A stretch of DNA of 64,000 nucleotides, from contig NZ_FOQF01000007.1 of the NCBI RefSeq assembly GCF_900113655.1, positions 1-64,000 of the forward strand, in the 5' to 3' direction. This DNA comes from Pseudobutyrivibrio sp. OR37 (GTDB lineage Bacteria > Bacillota > Clostridia > Lachnospirales > Lachnospiraceae). The translations under genes and the position numbers were made by a program. Positions 24,631-34,268 of this stretch are shown in pieces (positions within the stretch are counted from its first letter, which is position 1; each line of letters begins with the position of its first letter). The notes beneath the pieces were generated by a model. The model was not told the DNA's origin. It was given only the letters and a program-made list of their open reading frames with translations, and did no database searches.

Positions 24631-26205
24631 TCAAATGTAGTTAAGTAACGTTGAATCGCCCAGCTTTCCAGCTGCTGTAAGCGATGCCTGATATGCGGTG
24701 TAGGCTGCTGTGTAATCAATGATAATCTTTGATAAATCAATGTCGTCATTGAGTGACTGCAAGCTCTGTACTGTCTGCTGTTGATCCCCCACTCTGTTTT
24801 TTGTCAAATCCAAAGAGTCCTTTTTACACCCCAAATCAGTAATTGCTAAGTTTATTTTAGCATAATACTTATCAATTTTGCCTATTTCTGCATCAAAAAG
24901 TTTGCGCATATTATCGTGATAGAAATCAAATTCCTTTTCAGCTGCTTTGTACCAGATGTCCAACCATTCCTGGTCTTCGTTGGATGCATATTGAGATTCG
25001 GACTTCATATCCTTTAAGGCCTGCATCTTATCATAAGCTGAAACTGCATGCTGACAGGCATCAATCATTTCTGTCACGTCTCTGTATATTGAACTGTCAA
25101 ACACATCAGCTGCCTCAGTATTGATACCGATAGTCTGACTTGCAGCGATAGTGTATTCAATATCAAAGTGCTTGCGCTCGCCGTTCTCGTTATATTTAGT
25201 GTAAGTTACTGGAACGTGAACATCAAGAGGATCTTCGGTTTTCACACAATTATAATAATATTCTGGGCGAAGCTCCCCTTCCTCAAAGCCCTTCTTGTTG
25301 TATTTGATAGTCAATTCCGCATCAGCCTTTTTCAGGTCTTCTGCCGTATCATTAGACAAAATCAAATCACCTGTTTCTCTAATAAGAACGGCTGTCTTTG
25401 CAGGTATCACCTTTCCACCTTGTGCTGCGCTCCATGCTGCCTCACTTTCGTAAGATATTACAGTGTAATCATCAGGATTAACTGCAGGACTGTTTACCTT
25501 AATATTGATATTTTCTGCCAAGCCAGCGATTTTGTCGTAAGCTAATCTGATTCGATAAAAATTGGTCTTAACTATGTCTGATATTGGTTTGTTCACTGCT
25601 GGGTCATAGCCTGGATCACCAGCCTTTAGGCTAGGTGCCAGAAGCTCGCCCTCTGTTGTAGGGATTATAACATCACCATCATAGTATCGATGGTCTTCCA
25701 TATTTCCTTCGATAGCAATAGTCTGTGTGATTTCGTAGGCAGTGTTTAATTCATCCTCTGTAAATGTAAGGTTACAGTTTGTTCTATATCCGGTAAACAC
25801 TGTTCTATTGGCATAATCAGCATTACCTTCTGCAAACAGCTGCTTTTGGAGCTGTTCCAACTCCTTCAGCATTGTTTTTCTATCATCCTGAGAATTAAAT
25901 GTATCTGTTGCACCTTTATTAGCAATTTGCTTACAGTCATTTCCGATTTCACGCATGTTGATTAGAGCTGTCTCCGTAACACTTATCCACTGTGCAGCAT
26001 CAGGAATATTCTTCTCGTGATACTGAGTCACCTGAGATAATGTTGTTGAAAGACGTAAAGAGCGAACTGCAATAACAGGATCATCAGAAGGTCTATCGAT
26101 CTTCTTCTGTGAAGTCATTTGCGTGTTTCTCTGATTAACGAACTCCTTTGTGGTATTGATGTTAGAAGATGCGTTATTCATTATCATTTTGTTTGTAACT
26201 CTCAT
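24631..26205 (-). CDS. flgL: Flagellar hook-associated protein 3 (hook-filament junction) FlgL
   Basis: Joins hook and filament. The 524-residue protein begins MRVTNKMIMNNASSNIN and has the flagellin-like N-terminal helix with KIDRPSDDPV, while the C-terminal helix (DIDLSKIIIDYTAAYTAYQASLTAAGKLGDSTLLNYI) is typical of FlgL. It is longer than the 300 residues of enteric FlgL because of a central variable domain (about 150-370). It lies 19 bp after flgK1. Confidence 0.93.
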   Translation of the reverse strand: MRVTNKMIMNNASSNINTTKEFVNQRNTQMTSQKKIDRPSDDPVIAVRSLRLSTTLSQVTQYHEKNIPDAAQWISVTETALINMREIGNDCKQIANKGATDTFNSQDDRKTMLKELEQLQKQLFAEGNADYANRTVFTGYRTNCNLTFTEDELNTAYEITQTIAIEGNMEDHRYYDGDVIIPTTEGELLAPSLKAGDPGYDPAVNKPISDIVKTNFYRIRLAYDKIAGLAENINIKVNSPAVNPDDYTVISYESEAAWSAAQGGKVIPAKTAVLIRETGDLILSNDTAEDLKKADAELTIKYNKKGFEEGELRPEYYYNCVKTEDPLDVHVPVTYTKYNENGERKHFDIEYTIAASQTIGINTEAADVFDSSIYRDVTEMIDACQHAVSAYDKMQALKDMKSESQYASNEDQEWLDIWYKAAEKEFDFYHDNMRKLFDAEIGKIDKYYAKINLAITDLGCKKDSLDLTKNRVGDQQQTVQSLQSLNDDIDLSKIIIDYTAAYTAYQASLTAAGKLGDSTLLNYI

Positions 26206-26224
26206 AGCTCTACCTCATTGCATT

Positions 26225-28096
26225 TTAAACACCCGTATTAAGTATCAATCTATCATATATTTCGGAGAAAACAGAAATACATTTAGATGCCAGATTGTAG
26301 GCGTTTTGGAACTTCATCAAATCCAATGCCTCATCATCTTCATCTACGCCAGAGACAGACATTCGCTGCTCAGTTATTGTTTTCTTTATGTTTGTAAAAT
26401 TGGTTGAAAAAATCTTACATTCCTGGGCATCAATGGTGACATCTGCGTAAATACACTGAAGGAAGGCATCGCCTCCACCGCCTCTAAACAATGTTTCCTT
26501 TCGCTGAAGCTTCTGAAGCTCAACTATCAAATCTGCTGCATCCACACCTGAAGAATAATTTTCCTTTGTGGTAGTAGCAAATATTCTTGCATCCTTATCT
26601 GTCTTTTTTGCAATTGAAACTGTGTCTGCTGTCAAAAGATAGTAGGTCTTGCTATCGCTGTTTAGGGTTACACCTATCTTTGAATCTGGATCTGCTGGGT
26701 CTTCCACTGTTAATGGGTCCACCATCTGATATTCAATATGTGAATCCACCAAATTCTTTGCTATAAAGAAGGCTCCCATATCGTCACCGTTTAAATCTAC
26801 GCCGCTTTCCTCAATCTTGTTAAAGCGTTCGCAGAAGTTTCTTAAGAAAAGATTCATCTGATTCTGATAATATGGAATTCCCATGTAATCCACATCATCA
26901 CCAATCTGGAAGGTCTTATCCACAAGACCTTTGGCGATATCCTCACGAATTGGATCTATCAGATTAAAGGTTACAGACTCAACCTTTCCTTTGCTATTAG
27001 TTGTAAAAGAAAAGCCATCATAGGTAAACAGCTTGTTGTTTGTGCTAATCTGCCCCTTATCAGGCATATTGAATTCGTTCAAATCTGTTATGGTCAAATC
27101 CTTAATAGTGATAGTGGTTGTAGTTGCTTCCGAAACTATGCCATGCATATTCTCGTTGTTGTTACCGTCTCGCACCTCATACATGGATTTGAGCTGACCT
27201 CCGCTAGAGCTTGGCACAGGATTAAATCTGTCTCCATCCTTTGCCCAGATAATATCGTACAAGCCATCAATATCTGACTGATTGTACATCTGCTCTGTAG
27301 CTCTTGATTTTACTGCAAGTGTATTATATTCGTAGGTATCAACCAGCTGCTGGCCATTGATATAAACCATGAAATAGGTTGCACCTGTCTTTGTGTCAGG
27401 GTCATTACTATTAAGTACGTCTGTCTCTTTTGTGCTGACATCACATATCTCTGAAAGCTCATCGATAAGAAGAGCTCTTTGGTCTCTAAGCTCATTGGCA
27501 TGGCCACCGCCCTGCTCAATAACGTTTATCTGCTTATTTAAAATCGCAACCTTTTCAGCTATTGCATTAATATTATCAACTGCAGTTTTAATTTCATCGT
27601 TGATAGAGTTCTGCAAATCCTTAAGCTTTGTTGATAACTGATTGAAGTACTCTGTCAGCTGTTTTGCATTTGAGATAAACTGCTTTCTAACAGTATCATC
27701 ACCAGGACTTCCCTGCATTGTGCTCATTGCGTTGAACATCTTGGTATAGATAGTTGTGAAGCCTGTGTTAGAGGTGTTTTCATTGTAGTAATCCTCTATC
27801 TGATTCATGTAATATTGCTTCTTTTCGTAATATCCCAAGGCTGACTGGTTGTTCCAGTATTTCTCATCATAGTATAAATCTCTACGCTGAGTTACAGACT
27901 CTGCTTCAACACCCATTCCAGTAGTTCCATAGCTTTGGTAAACACGAAGTGCTGATGATGCCACTGTGTTGACAACCTGTCGGCTATAGCCATTGGTATT
28001 TACATTTGAGATATTATTTGCAGTTGTATTAATCTGAGCCTGTGAAGTATTCAAGCCAGATGATGCAATTGTTAATCCAAAAAATGTTGAAGACAT
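26225..28096 (-). CDS. flgK: Flagellar hook-associated protein 1, FlgK copy 1
   Basis: The 623-residue protein has the FlgK/rod family N-terminus (FFGLTIASSGLNTSQAQINTTANNISNVNTNGYSRQVV) and C-terminus (VSGVDEDDEALDLMKFQNAYNLASKCISVFSEIYDRLI). The SGVDEDDEALDLMKFQNAY signature is canonical, so this copy is the likelier classical FlgK. A second FlgK-like gene lies 23 bp upstream, so two junction proteins may be made. Confidence 0.92.
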   Translation of the reverse strand: MSSTFFGLTIASSGLNTSQAQINTTANNISNVNTNGYSRQVVNTVASSALRVYQSYGTTGMGVEAESVTQRRDLYYDEKYWNNQSALGYYEKKQYYMNQIEDYYNENTSNTGFTTIYTKMFNAMSTMQGSPGDDTVRKQFISNAKQLTEYFNQLSTKLKDLQNSINDEIKTAVDNINAIAEKVAILNKQINVIEQGGGHANELRDQRALLIDELSEICDVSTKETDVLNSNDPDTKTGATYFMVYINGQQLVDTYEYNTLAVKSRATEQMYNQSDIDGLYDIIWAKDGDRFNPVPSSSGGQLKSMYEVRDGNNNENMHGIVSEATTTTITIKDLTITDLNEFNMPDKGQISTNNKLFTYDGFSFTTNSKGKVESVTFNLIDPIREDIAKGLVDKTFQIGDDVDYMGIPYYQNQMNLFLRNFCERFNKIEESGVDLNGDDMGAFFIAKNLVDSHIEYQMVDPLTVEDPADPDSKIGVTLNSDSKTYYLLTADTVSIAKKTDKDARIFATTTKENYSSGVDAADLIVELQKLQRKETLFRGGGGDAFLQCIYADVTIDAQECKIFSTNFTNIKKTITEQRMSVSGVDEDDEALDLMKFQNAYNLASKCISVFSEIYDRLILNTGV

Positions 28097-28119
28097 AAGC
28101 TATTACCTCGTCATTCTGT

Positions 28120-29946
28120 TTACTGGTGTCCAAGTGATGTAATTAAATGCTCAATCATTTCATTTACTACATTTATATATCGGCTAGCTGCGTTATAAGC
28201 TGACTGATATTTAATCATTGTTGTAAGCTCTTCGTCGGAAGATACGCCGATAACGCCCTGGCGGCTAAATTCGATTTCCTCTCTGGTACCTTCAAGCGAA
28301 CGTTCTGTAGTCTTATAAACGTTACCTGTATTGGCCATCTCACCAATCCACTTAACATAAAATCCGTTGTAACCGCATGGTGTGGTATCACTTGGATTCA
28401 GGTGGAATTCTTGCTCGTTCCAAATAGCACTAAGTCTGATTCCTAAATCGTAATCTACAGCCCCCTTGTTATCTCCATATTTTAGATGAGGGATGTATGA
28501 TTCCTGCTTAATCAGTTCCTCATTTATGAAAGTGGATTTCAGTGTGTAACACTGTCCCAAATCCTCTGGGTTTTCCTCGTTGAATAAATATATGGTCTCT
28601 TCATGGCTTACATTTTCTGAATCCACATAAGTAAGCTTTGCCTCTTTATATCTGTCGCAGCCTACTCTTATGAACAATTCTCTTGGTGGAAGCTCCCCAT
28701 CAGAACCCACTGAACAGTGCACCTTATCAAGGATTCTTAGGTTTTGTGGAATATCTGCTCCAGTGACTGTTACTGTGTTTCCATCCTTATCAAGATATGA
28801 GTAGCTCAAATCCGACATTCCTAAATATGCGCTATCTAAAGTTGTAAGTGGACTATAAATATCATTTATATTTGTTGCCAGCTGATGAAAAAGTGTGTCT
28901 AGCTCCGACTCAGAATTCATCATAATGGAATTTGCTATTCCTGTCTTATAAGCATCTGATGTAAGTGGTGCGCCCTCTTCATCGAAGAAATCAAGATATG
29001 TACTCCAGCCTTCACCTCTGGCAAGAAGCAGAGCCTTTATCTCACCTATATCAGTGTTTTTATCTGCCGCAACATTTGTTGTATCAAACATTTTATAGTA
29101 GGTATTTAGAGACTCATCCTCCTCGCTAACGATTTCCGAAAGCTGAGGCCAGTATGGAGTAACATACTTTGTTCTCTTATCCTCTAGGGTTCCTACTGGG
29201 TAGTAATTAATATCATCGATAAACTCTACGCTTTCGATTTCTACATGAACCACGCCTGTGTGATCCTCGTTGTAGGAAATTTTAACCAAGCCTGAGAGCT
29301 CGTCCAAAAGCAAATCTCTCTTATCTCTAAGGTCCATGGCCTTTTCCACTCCTGCTGCTTCAATGGCCTGAATCCTCTTATTGTAATCAACAATCTTCTT
29401 TCCTATTTCGTTGATTCTATTCAAATCTTCCTTAATTTTGGAATTGATAATGGTCTGATAATCCTCAAAACCCTGCTGCACCGCCTTGCCACGGGCCAAA
29501 AAAAGACTAGCCTTCTGCAATACAAGGTTCTGCTTCACGGTATCAGACGGTTCCTTGGCGAATTCCTCAAATGCCACTTCGAAATCCCTAATGGCCTCCT
29601 TGAACGCCACGCCATCTACCTCCTGAAGATGTGTGTAAACCTCTTGTACTGCTTCAGAGCTAGCACTATAAAAAGAATATCGCCCATTCTCCTGACGATA
29701 TGCCTTATCTAAAAAGATATCGCGGTTATGGACGATTGTTCCTACCTGCACGCCAAGACCAGCATACTGTGTGCTGATCGCTGCGTTGCCTATTTTTCTA
29801 TATGTTCTATCTTCGTAAACAACCTGCTCACGTACGTAACCTTCGGTATTAACGTTAGTGAGGTTGTTTGCTGTTGTATTTAAACCATGTGATGCTGACT
29901 GTAGGCCCGATGCCCCAACATATAAGCTTCCAAAACTATTAGCCAT
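28120..29946 (-). CDS. flgK: FlgK-like hook-associated protein, copy 2
   Basis: A 608-residue paralogue with the same N-terminal helix (SLYVGASGLQSASHGLNTTANNLTNVNTEGYVREQVVYEDRTYR) but a C-terminus where SGVDEDDE is replaced by GVSSDEELTTMIKYQSAYNAASRYINVVNEMIEHLITSLG. The middle shares little with copy 1. Start chosen at 29946 after GGAGGG. The tandem arrangement between flgN and flgK1 suggests duplication and specialisation in the hook-filament junction. Confidence 0.88.
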   Translation of the reverse strand: MANSFGSLYVGASGLQSASHGLNTTANNLTNVNTEGYVREQVVYEDRTYRKIGNAAISTQYAGLGVQVGTIVHNRDIFLDKAYRQENGRYSFYSASSEAVQEVYTHLQEVDGVAFKEAIRDFEVAFEEFAKEPSDTVKQNLVLQKASLFLARGKAVQQGFEDYQTIINSKIKEDLNRINEIGKKIVDYNKRIQAIEAAGVEKAMDLRDKRDLLLDELSGLVKISYNEDHTGVVHVEIESVEFIDDINYYPVGTLEDKRTKYVTPYWPQLSEIVSEEDESLNTYYKMFDTTNVAADKNTDIGEIKALLLARGEGWSTYLDFFDEEGAPLTSDAYKTGIANSIMMNSESELDTLFHQLATNINDIYSPLTTLDSAYLGMSDLSYSYLDKDGNTVTVTGADIPQNLRILDKVHCSVGSDGELPPRELFIRVGCDRYKEAKLTYVDSENVSHEETIYLFNEENPEDLGQCYTLKSTFINEELIKQESYIPHLKYGDNKGAVDYDLGIRLSAIWNEQEFHLNPSDTTPCGYNGFYVKWIGEMANTGNVYKTTERSLEGTREEIEFSRQGVIGVSSDEELTTMIKYQSAYNAASRYINVVNEMIEHLITSLGHQ

Positions 29947-29993
29947 AAGTCTGCCCTCCAAGTTTACACTAAAACTCTAAGGACATCCTTTTC

Positions 29994-30506
29994 CTACTGT
30001 TTAGCATCAAATCCTCTATTACCCAAAATGTTTCCTGTAGTTTCAGCATTCTTTCCATAATTGGAGGTCTGTGGGGCTTGCTTTGAACTTTTGATAAGTG
30101 TTATATCAAACTCCACCATCTCTATAGCCATCTTTAGAAGATTCTGGGTTTGAAAATTCAATACCTGAACTTCATCAGCGGCTTTTACAAGCTTGTCCTT
30201 TGCAAGGCTAAGCTTCTTTTGCTGTACAGGTTGGTTTGCAAGATTATCAATCATCCATGACACTGTAACCTGCTCACCATCATGTCCCATAACTGCAGCA
30301 ATGTTCTGCAGTATGTTCAGACGTTTCTTCTCTAGTACGCACAAGGTATCAGCAATGGCCTGCTCCTTGACGGTAATATCTTCCAGTACGTCAAGCTTCT
30401 TATAGATAATAGAATCCTTCTTCTTACCATTAAGACTGATTAACTTTTCATACTGCTCCGTTTCACCATCCATAGTTAAGAGCAACTCATCCATTAAACT
30501 AGCCAC
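29994..30506 (-). CDS. flgN: FlgN-type export chaperone
   Basis: A 170-residue helical protein between flgM and the flgK genes, the standard place of flgN, the chaperone for FlgK and FlgL. It starts MASLMDELLLTMDGETEQYEKLISLNGKKKDSIIYKKLDVLEDITVKEQAI, matching the FlgN pattern of an N-terminal helix with a Leu-rich face, then a helical bundle and a disordered Gly/Asn-rich tail. Confidence 0.85.
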   Translation of the reverse strand: MASLMDELLLTMDGETEQYEKLISLNGKKKDSIIYKKLDVLEDITVKEQAIADTLCVLEKKRLNILQNIAAVMGHDGEQVTVSWMIDNLANQPVQQKKLSLAKDKLVKAADEVQVLNFQTQNLLKMAIEMVEFDITLIKSSKQAPQTSNYGKNAETTGNILGNRGFDAKQ

Positions 30507-30523
30507 GCCATACCCTCACTAAA

Positions 30524-30805
30524 CTAAAGAATTGATCCATACTGAGACAATAGCTTTTCAGCGAAATCGTCTGTGCTGACTTCGTAAGTACCGGCTTTAA
30601 TTCTAGCCTTGATATCAGCAACTAAGTCTTCTCTGATGTCCGCAGCCTCAGATACAGCGGCCTTTGCAACATGGTAATCACGGCCAGTAGATGAAATCTG
30701 AACCTCATCACGACCCATTCCATTTGCCTTAGATGCCTGTGTTACGTTTTTAGTGTTTGATGTTTGATAGAGCTGAGCTACCTGGTTGTAAGCCTCTATA
30801 CGCAT
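30524..30805 (-). CDS. flgM: Anti-sigma-28 factor FlgM
   Basis: Holds sigma-28 inactive until the hook is finished and FlgM is exported. The 93-residue protein has a disordered N-terminus and a C-terminal sigma-binding region (ADIREDLVADIKARIKAGTYEVSTDDFAEKLLSQYGSIL), as in the family. The ribosome site AAGGAGTGTGG is preceded by another GGAGGAAA. A consensus sigma-28 promoter upstream gives negative feedback. It heads the operon running to csrA. Confidence 0.93.
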   Translation of the reverse strand: MRIEAYNQVAQLYQTSNTKNVTQASKANGMGRDEVQISSTGRDYHVAKAAVSEAADIREDLVADIKARIKAGTYEVSTDDFAEKLLSQYGSIL

Positions 30806-30882
30806 ATCGCCACACTCCTTTCCTCCCTTTTTCTGTCGATTTTTGTCTAAATCTCAAGGTACATTTTTCTCTTTACACTTCA

Positions 30883-30910
30883 TTTATCGGTACCACTTAA
30901 GAAAACTTTA
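30883..30910 (-). promoter_or_regulatory. Sigma-28 promoter of flgM operon
   Basis: TAAAGTTT, 12 nt, CCGATAAA on the minus strand: textbook FliA/SigD promoter with the same spacing as the flagellin promoter. Confidence 0.87.
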
Positions 30911-30944
30911 TAGTATTTTTGAAATTTTTTCAATTTTTTATTTG

Positions 30945-30973
30945 TTGACACCTTTTTTACTTTGTGATATATC
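30945..30973 (+). promoter_or_regulatory. Sigma-A promoter of the ytrA-type operon
   Basis: TTGACA (30945-30950), 17 nt, TATATC (30968-30973) on the plus strand, back to back with the flgM promoter. Confidence 0.75.
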
Positions 30974-30994
30974 TGTATTAGAACACGTAATACA
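30974..30994 (+). promoter_or_regulatory. Operator for the YtrA/GntR repressor
   Basis: TGTATTA-GAACACG-TAATACA: perfect 7-bp inverted repeat directly after the -10 box, placed for autorepression by the regulator encoded next. Confidence 0.75.
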
Positions 30995-31029
30995 GTATAG
31001 GTCACACTGCCTAACACAGGAGGTATTAG

Positions 31030-31416
31030 ATGATCCAATTGAACTACAGAGATGCTAAGCCTATCTATGAGCAGATAAAGGATGGTCTTAGGAAGCTGGT
31101 AGTAACCGGAGCTGTGAAAACAGACGAAAAGCTACCTAGCGTGCGAGAGCTGGCCACCAGCCTCTCAATCAATCCTAACACTATTCAAAAAGCTTATAGA
31201 GAACTAGAGCAGGAAGGTTATATTTACACGATTGCAGGCAAGGGAAGTTATGCGGCTAAGAAAGCTGATGTTGCCTCTGGGAGGAACGAAGAATTGATGA
31301 AAGAATTCGATGAAATTGTAAAAGAACTTCTATATCTGTGTGAAGATAAGGATATCCTTATTAAACGAATTGAAGAGCTTGCGAAAGGAGGACCAAAGGA
31401 TGATAGAAGTAAATAA
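31030..31416 (+). CDS. GntR-family (YtrA subfamily) transcriptional regulator
   Basis: A 128-residue regulator: N-terminal winged helix (PIYEQIKDGLRKLVVTGAVKTDEKLPSVRELATSLSINPNTIQKAYRELEQEGYI) and a short C-terminal helical dimer region of the YtrA type with no ligand domain. Start follows AGGAGGTATTAG. Its end overlaps the ABC ATPase start by 17 bp. YtrA-type repressors usually control their own ABC operon, often in response to cell-envelope stress or antibiotics. Confidence 0.9.
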   Translation: MIQLNYRDAKPIYEQIKDGLRKLVVTGAVKTDEKLPSVRELATSLSINPNTIQKAYRELEQEGYIYTIAGKGSYAAKKADVASGRNEELMKEFDEIVKELLYLCEDKDILIKRIEELAKGGPKDDRSK

Positions 31417-32299
31417 TGTAACAAAGCGATTTGGCGATTTTGCTGCCCTTGATGGCTTAAACATGCACGTTGAACGCGGAGCTATCTATGGACTTGTTGG
31501 TCCTAATGGCGCAGGTAAATCTACTATTATTAGACACTTGAGCGGAGTCTACAAACAGGATTCGGGAGAAATCACTATAGATGGTCAGCCTGTTTATGAA
31601 AATGAAAAGCTTAAGCAGCGCTTCACAGTCATTCCTGATGAAATTTTCTTTTTCACTCAGGCCAATACCATGGATATGATGAAGTTTTACAAAACTCTTT
31701 ATCCTACCTTTGATGAAGGATTGTTTAAAAAGATATTAAGCTGCTTTCCTGAAATCAATCCTAAGAAAATGGTTAGAACACTTTCAAAGGGTATGCAAAA
31801 GCAGGTGGCTTTCATGCTTTCTATTGCTGCACGTCCTGAGCTTATGATTTTGGATGAGCCAGTAGATGGACTGGATCCAGTTATGCGCCGTCAGATTTGG
31901 AGTCTTATCATGTCTGATGTGGCAGAGCACGGCCTAACTGTTCTTGTAAGCTCACATAACCTTAGAGAGCTTGAGGATGTTTGTGACCATGTAGGAATCA
32001 TGAATCACGGCAAGATTCTCATTGAACGCTCATTGGACGAGCTGCAAACATCAATCACTAAAATACAGCTTGCTTTTGAGGATGAATTGCCTACTCTTCC
32101 ACCTGAAATTCAGGTGCTTAAAAGAGTATCAACAGGTAGAGTTCATACACTTATCGTAAAGGGAGAGCCAAGAGCTGCCGAACAGCGTATAGCCGCTTTA
32201 AACCCACTTCTTATGGATGTGCTCCCTCTTACACTTGAAGAAATATTTATTTATGAACTAGGAGGTGAGAATTATGCAGTCAAAGAAATCATTTTTTAA
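31400..32299 (+). CDS. ABC transporter ATP-binding protein (YtrB-like)
   Basis: A 299-residue ATPase with Walker A GPNGAGKST (about 34-42), a degenerate signature TLSKGMQKQVAF in place of LSGGQ, and Walker B LMILDEPVDGLDP. The C-terminal ~80 residues form an accessory domain as in bacitracin/YtrB-type exporters. The start at 31400 follows AAAGGAGG within the regulator gene; the frame extends 20 codons upstream without a better signal. It overlaps the permease gene by 26 bp. Confidence 0.9.
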   Translation: MIEVNNVTKRFGDFAALDGLNMHVERGAIYGLVGPNGAGKSTIIRHLSGVYKQDSGEITIDGQPVYENEKLKQRFTVIPDEIFFFTQANTMDMMKFYKTLYPTFDEGLFKKILSCFPEINPKKMVRTLSKGMQKQVAFMLSIAARPELMILDEPVDGLDPVMRRQIWSLIMSDVAEHGLTVLVSSHNLRELEDVCDHVGIMNHGKILIERSLDELQTSITKIQLAFEDELPTLPPEIQVLKRVSTGRVHTLIVKGEPRAAEQRIAALNPLLMDVLPLTLEEIFIYELGGENYAVKEIIF

Positions 32300-34256
32300 T
32301 CTGGCTCTGTTTAAGAAAAACATAAGCAGGACATGGATAGTCGGACTGTTATATTTCATCATTCTTCTTATTGTTATGCCAATACAATTTATTATTAATT
32401 TGGCTAATTTCGATGAGATAAATTATGAAGAGGGCTACACAAAAACTCTCAACTTAATAGACGACATTTCATATGTTCCTATAGGCGTATGGGGCATATT
32501 TATCGCGATTGCGGTAACAGGAATCACATTTTGGTATTTATTCTTCAAAAGAGATAATTACATGATGCATTCCTTCCCTGTCAGCAGACGTAGCCTTTAT
32601 TTTACTGGCTTAATTTCAAGTATTGTTGTATCTATCTTACCTGTCATACTTACAGCACTTGTTACAACAATAGTTGCAGCCGCTGAAAAGATTTACGCCT
32701 TCGACGTTATTTGGTTTTGGGCACTTGGCGTCAGCGCAACCACACTGCTATTTATTGGTATTGCAATAATCTCCCTTATGGCTTCTGGGCAGATTGTAAC
32801 CAGTATTATATTTTATGGTATCTTCAATTTCCTATATTTAATGATGGAAGTTGCGTTTAGAATTACAGCAAGCATATTGATGTTTGGTATGTCAAATGCT
32901 ATGAATAATATCAGCTATACACCACTCACACCGGTATTTTTCGTGGATGATGCCTGCAAGATTAAAGTATTTAAAATGTATGATAATCTTGGAAATATAA
33001 AAACCTATACTTATACTTTACCAGGCTTAAAATATTTACTTATCTATATAGCTGTTGCGATAGCCTTGATTGTTGTTTCCTACATACTTTATGAATTCAA
33101 AAAGCTTGAAACCGTACAGGATTTCATTGCAATCCCATTCTTAAAGCCTGTATTTACAATTGGAATGTCTTTCTTTATTTCAATGGTTGCAGGTGCTTTA
33201 GTGGCTGGAATGATTGAAGCGCTAAAGCCTATGTACTATAACACAAGATTTATTGTTGCAATTATATCTGCACTAGTTATAGGCTGTATTGTTTTCTATG
33301 CGACACAAATGTTAATCGAAAAGACATTTAGAGTCTTTTCAACAAAGAAGTTCTTCTTCTTGGCCGGTTATTCACTTGCATCACTAACAATGTTGATATG
33401 TCTACGAATGGACGTATTCAATGTTGAAAACAAAGTTCCTGATGCAGCCGATATTCAGTGGGTAGGAATCGATTCTAACTATGTAATGGTATTCTCTAGA
33501 CCTGAGGACATTTCTGCTGTAAGAGATTTGCATAAGAATTTCTTAAGTGACAAAAAGGAACTTAGAGATGTAAATAAAATTTATAATGATGTGGACAGCG
33601 GCTACTTTACAATCAAGTATAAGCTAAAAAGCGGAGGTTTCATTGAACGTACATACTCAGTAGTAAATACTGAATCTGATAAAGTTTCTGCTAACTACTT
33701 AGCTGCAACACAGCCAATCCTTGATTACCTGAACAACCCAACACGAATCAAGGAACACGTAATTGGTAACATTTGGGATGATTGCACTATCCCTGATTTG
33801 TCCTTTTCTCAATATGTATATAATGAAGAGGCTGACGATTATTGGCCTGAATATGCCGAATTCGAAACATTATCCGACAAAGAACTGACGGATAAAAACG
33901 AAAATATATATCAAGCCTTCCTTAAGGATATTGACGAAGGTAATGCGTTTGTGACTACATTCGGTGATAGATATAATAATACTGAACTTGCTAAAATCAC
34001 ACTTTATAATGATTTCAATTTCACAGTAGCCAATAATAAAAAAGAATATATCTCTGATGAGATGACTTTCTGGGATTGGTATGGTGATGACACTTATTAT
34101 CGAACTCCAGAATATGAAAGAAGCATCTTTGCTCAGCTAACCACAAACTGCACTAACACCCTAAAAGCCCTAAAGGATGAGGGATTCTACACAGACGACT
34201 CTCAAATAATAACAACCTACGAGTACAACAAGGCGATGGGTTACTTGGAAGAATAA
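32274..34256 (+). CDS. ABC transporter permease, six or more transmembrane helices plus large C-terminal domain
   Basis: A 660-residue protein with two helix groups: about residues 18-270 (six segments, including IIAFA-type helices) and 290-400. The last ~250 residues are hydrophilic and rich in Asp and Tyr, likely extracytoplasmic or cytoplasmic sensing. The ATG at 32274 follows GGAGGTGAGAATT. It forms an exporter with the ATPase upstream under YtrA-like control. The substrate is not evident; antimicrobial peptide or envelope-stress export is the usual role of such operons. Confidence 0.8.
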   Translation: MQSKKSFFNLALFKKNISRTWIVGLLYFIILLIVMPIQFIINLANFDEINYEEGYTKTLNLIDDISYVPIGVWGIFIAIAVTGITFWYLFFKRDNYMMHSFPVSRRSLYFTGLISSIVVSILPVILTALVTTIVAAAEKIYAFDVIWFWALGVSATTLLFIGIAIISLMASGQIVTSIIFYGIFNFLYLMMEVAFRITASILMFGMSNAMNNISYTPLTPVFFVDDACKIKVFKMYDNLGNIKTYTYTLPGLKYLLIYIAVAIALIVVSYILYEFKKLETVQDFIAIPFLKPVFTIGMSFFISMVAGALVAGMIEALKPMYYNTRFIVAIISALVIGCIVFYATQMLIEKTFRVFSTKKFFFLAGYSLASLTMLICLRMDVFNVENKVPDAADIQWVGIDSNYVMVFSRPEDISAVRDLHKNFLSDKKELRDVNKIYNDVDSGYFTIKYKLKSGGFIERTYSVVNTESDKVSANYLAATQPILDYLNNPTRIKEHVIGNIWDDCTIPDLSFSQYVYNEEADDYWPEYAEFETLSDKELTDKNENIYQAFLKDIDEGNAFVTTFGDRYNNTELAKITLYNDFNFTVANNKKEYISDEMTFWDWYGDDTYYRTPEYERSIFAQLTTNCTNTLKALKDEGFYTDDSQIITTYEYNKAMGYLEE

Positions 34257-34268
34257 GTAAAAATAAAA

